A stretch of 64,000 nucleotides of DNA from SIG673 sp045658525 (lineage in GTDB: Bacteria; Bacillota; Clostridia; Oscillospirales; CAG-272), in NCBI GenBank assembly GCA_045658525.1, contig JAZOVD010000030.1, positions 36,950 to 100,949 on the forward strand, read 5' to 3'. Positions 62,366-64,000 of this stretch are shown here, piece by piece. The first letter of the stretch is position 1; each line of letters starts with the position of its first letter. The notes under the pieces are model-generated. The model ran no database searches and had not been told where the DNA came from. It was given only the letters and a program-made list of their open reading frames with translations. Both the position numbers and the translations under genes were made by a program.

Positions 62366-63286
62366 TCAGGGAGCGATATAAATAACCTCTTCTTTAAGAA
62401 GTACACCGGTTTTTTCAAAAACCGTTGATTTTATGATTTCGGCGAGCGCGAGAACCTCCGAGGCTTTCGCGCTCCCGTTTTTGTTTATTATGAAATTGCC
62501 GTGCTTTTCGGAAACGAAAGCGCCCCCAACGCTTTTTCCTTTCAGTCCGCATATATCTATCAGCTCTCCCGAGCTCTTTTCCGCGTTCGGCTTTTTGAAG
62601 TAACTGCCCGCGCTTTTTACACCTGACGGCTGACTTTTCAAGCGCGTTTGACGGTTTTTGTCCATTTTTGCAAGTATATCGTCGGGTTTTCCCGTTTCGG
62701 GGATAAATCTTGCCTCTAAAATGATCTCGTTCTCGCCTGCGGCTGTGCTGTGTCGGTAACTAAATCCGCATTCCTTTGCGCTTTTGACAGTTGTTTTATC
62801 GCTTTCGGGTGAATAAACGGAGACGGAGAGCAGTGTGTCGGAGATCTCGCACCCGAACGCGCCCGCGTTCATTCTGATAGCACCGCCTACGGTTGCGGGG
62901 ATTGAGCAAAGACCCTCAAATCCTGTGTAACCGTTCTCCGCCGCGTAATTGCATAACCTTGGAAGCATTACTCCGCACTCGGCGTGTAAAATCCCATTTT
63001 CCGAGTAAACGGAGCTTAAAAGCTTTGTCGAAATAACAGCGCCGTCAAATCCCAAATCGGAGAAAAGCAGGTTTGAGGCGTTTCCTATGACTATGTAGCG
63101 TTCTTTTAGATCGTATAATATCCTTAAAATCTCTTTTGCCGACGAAATATCGTTCGGAACGACAAAAAACGCCGCCTCTCCGCCGATCCCAAATGTGGAA
63201 ACGGCGGAAAGCGGACGGTTTTTTACGTATTTTAAACTTCCTTTGCTTTGAGCGTCCTTTAAATACTGCTCAAATAAGGAGTTCAT
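62366..63286 (-). CDS. murB: UDP-N-acetylenolpyruvoylglucosamine reductase
   Basis: 306 residues, type II MurB length for Firmicutes. FAD-binding blocks STFGIGGEAAFFVVP and VIGNASNLLFSD, GLCSIPATVGGAIRMNAGAFG, and SAGSYFKKPNAEKSSGELID with the catalytic Ser. Makes UDP-MurNAc for peptidoglycan. The longer frame to 63391 is not used; ATG 63286 (MNSLFEQYL) has GAAAGC upstream. Ends three bases from the convergent lipoprotein gene, with no clear terminator between. Confidence 0.93.
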   Translation of the reverse strand: MNSLFEQYLKDAQSKGSLKYVKNRPLSAVSTFGIGGEAAFFVVPNDISSAKEILRILYDLKERYIVIGNASNLLFSDLGFDGAVISTKLLSSVYSENGILHAECGVMLPRLCNYAAENGYTGFEGLCSIPATVGGAIRMNAGAFGCEISDTLLSVSVYSPESDKTTVKSAKECGFSYRHSTAAGENEIILEARFIPETGKPDDILAKMDKNRQTRLKSQPSGVKSAGSYFKKPNAEKSSGELIDICGLKGKSVGGAFVSEKHGNFIINKNGSAKASEVLALAEIIKSTVFEKTGVLLKEEVIYIAP

Positions 63287-63392
63287 ATTATATTCTGCTT
63301 TCTTTATTTTGTAAGCGTAAGAATTGATTTTCGGATCCCGAACTGAGGCTGCGCCTTCATTTCGAGCCTTCGGCTTTCGACTCGTCCGCATA

Positions 63393-63479
63393 TGTCATTC
63401 TAAGCGTAGCGTTAGCGAAGTCGAACCCGTAGGGCGATGCGTAGCATCGGAATCTCAGGCGGACTCGCTCAGGATGACA
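63393..63479. repeat. Palindromic intergenic repeat
   Basis: Imperfect terminal inverted repeat TGTCATTCTAAGCG with CGCTCAGGATGACA, and inner hairpins (GCGATGC/GCATCG). The layout matches a highly repeated intergenic element that I recognise from other gut Clostridia. It fills the gap between murB and tyrS. Confidence 0.6.
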
Positions 63480-63514
63480 GGAAAATCAATTACTTATTGT
63501 GGAATTAGTTTTAA

Positions 63515-64000
63515 TTATTTTGCAAGAACAAATCTGTGGAATACCTTTTTGCCCTTCTTAACTACTACTCCGTTTTCAAGAGCTTCCTTTGTAACGGTGA
63601 GAGCTATGTCGGTGACCTTGGTGTCGTCGAGCGTTATTCCGCCCTGAGTGATAAGACGTCTTGCCTCGCCCTTGGATGCCGCGAGCTTGCTCTTTACCAT
63701 CATATCTACTACGGTTATAACTCCGTCGGTGAAGTCCGCGTCAGCTATCTCGGTGGTAGGCATATCCTCGGAAGCGCTTCCCGCACCGAAAACTGCTTTG
63801 GCGGCGTTGAGAGCCTTGGTAGCCTCGTCCTCGCCGTGAATGAGCTTCGTTACCTCGTAAGCGAGCTTTTCCTTGGCGGTGTTAAGTCCCGCGCCCTCGA
63901 GCTTTTCGTACTCGGCTATTTCTTCAAGAGGCATAAACGTAAGGAGCTTCATACACTTTATAACGTCCGCGTCGCCTACGTTTCTCCAATACTGGAAGAA
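63515..64000 (-). CDS. tyrS: Tyrosyl-tRNA synthetase, 3' part
   Basis: The frame is open to the right window edge; 161 C-terminal residues are visible. FQYWRNVGDADVIKCMKLLTFMPLEEI is shown at the edge in pieces (63855-64000), followed by the anticodon-binding helices and a C-terminal S4-like RNA-binding domain (about the last 65 residues, KGEARRLITQGGITLD). Matches the shorter Bacillus-type TyrS. Upstream promoter or T-box lies outside the window. Confidence 0.93.
   Translation of the reverse strand, partial: FFQYWRNVGDADVIKCMKLLTFMPLEEIAEYEKLEGAGLNTAKEKLAYEVTKLIHGEDEATKALNAAKAVFGAGSASEDMPTTEIADADFTDGVITVVDMMVKSKLAASKGEARRLITQGGITLDDTKVTDIALTVTKEALENGVVVKKGKKVFHRFVLAK

Noticed and set aside
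1..64000. CRISPR arrays, transposases, phage genes, rRNA
   Set aside because: Looked for evenly spaced direct repeats, transposase or integrase motifs and rRNA signatures on both strands; none was seen.

Overview
The window looks like a chromosomal segment of an anaerobic, spore-forming gut Firmicute of class Clostridia. Oscillospirales or Christensenellales-type lineages fit best, but I cannot place it closer. Support comes from gene content (SepF, YlmG/YggT, GdpP, RapZ, LexA with a Gram-positive SOS box, a SpoVM-like peptide, the tilS-hpt-ftsH run), from strong AAGGAG-type ribosome binding sites with frequent TTG and GTG starts, and from near-consensus TTGACA-17-TATAAT promoters. Ile is read mostly as ATA. 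TGA, TAA and TAG are all used as stops.

Layout. 1-2.3 kb: the 3' end of a clan GH-D glycosidase, a dispersed repeat, and a lone Mrr-type endonuclease. 2.3-18.6 kb: a long plus-strand housekeeping stretch: pdxK, rbfA, aroB-aroA-aroC, miaA, ylmE-sepF-yggT-ileS-lspA-rluD, metG, tatD, nrnA, truB. The ylmH and divIVA genes usual in this string are missing. 18.6-24.8 kb: a GtaA/DUF4965-family protein, then a strongly promoted secreted protein with a DNRLRE-like region, a ricin-like region and a caspase-like His/Cys region, overlapping a gene for a membrane protein. 24.8-31.6 kb: a fucose module (SGNH hydrolase, GH29 fucosidase, FucI), a divergent AraC regulator and an orphan solute-binding lipoprotein. 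31.6-39.1 kb: lexA, a GT2 glycosyltransferase, a DUF2812 membrane protein, a SLOG protein, a cluster of five DnaA boxes, comM, a polysaccharide deacetylase and a NagD-like phosphatase. 39.2-49.6 kb: type II pantothenate kinase, a decayed glycyl-radical enzyme and activase joined by a deletion, small membrane proteins, a sugar isomerase, a lipoprotein, rapZ, an Asp/Glu racemase, comEC and ddl. 49.6-51 kb: a short spoVM-like gene, a small hydrophobic ORF and rsgA. 51.2-59.4 kb: gdpP-rplI-dnaB-tilS-hpt-ftsH. 59.7-64 kb: tRNA-Val(CAC), a divergent XRE/SLOG pair beside a second copy of the tRNA 3' end, a large lipoprotein, murB and the 3' part of tyrS.

How the parts work together. Most of the window is core metabolism: shikimate pathway, tRNA charging and modification, ribosome assembly, cell-wall precursors, c-di-AMP turnover and purine salvage. 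The accessory islands are the fucose-degradation module with its own regulator, the secreted caspase-like protein with its membrane partner, and the XRE/SLOG cassette at the tRNA. At least two families of hairpin-forming dispersed repeats sit between transcription units, often just before a strong promoter. No CRISPR array, transposase, phage structural gene or rRNA was seen.
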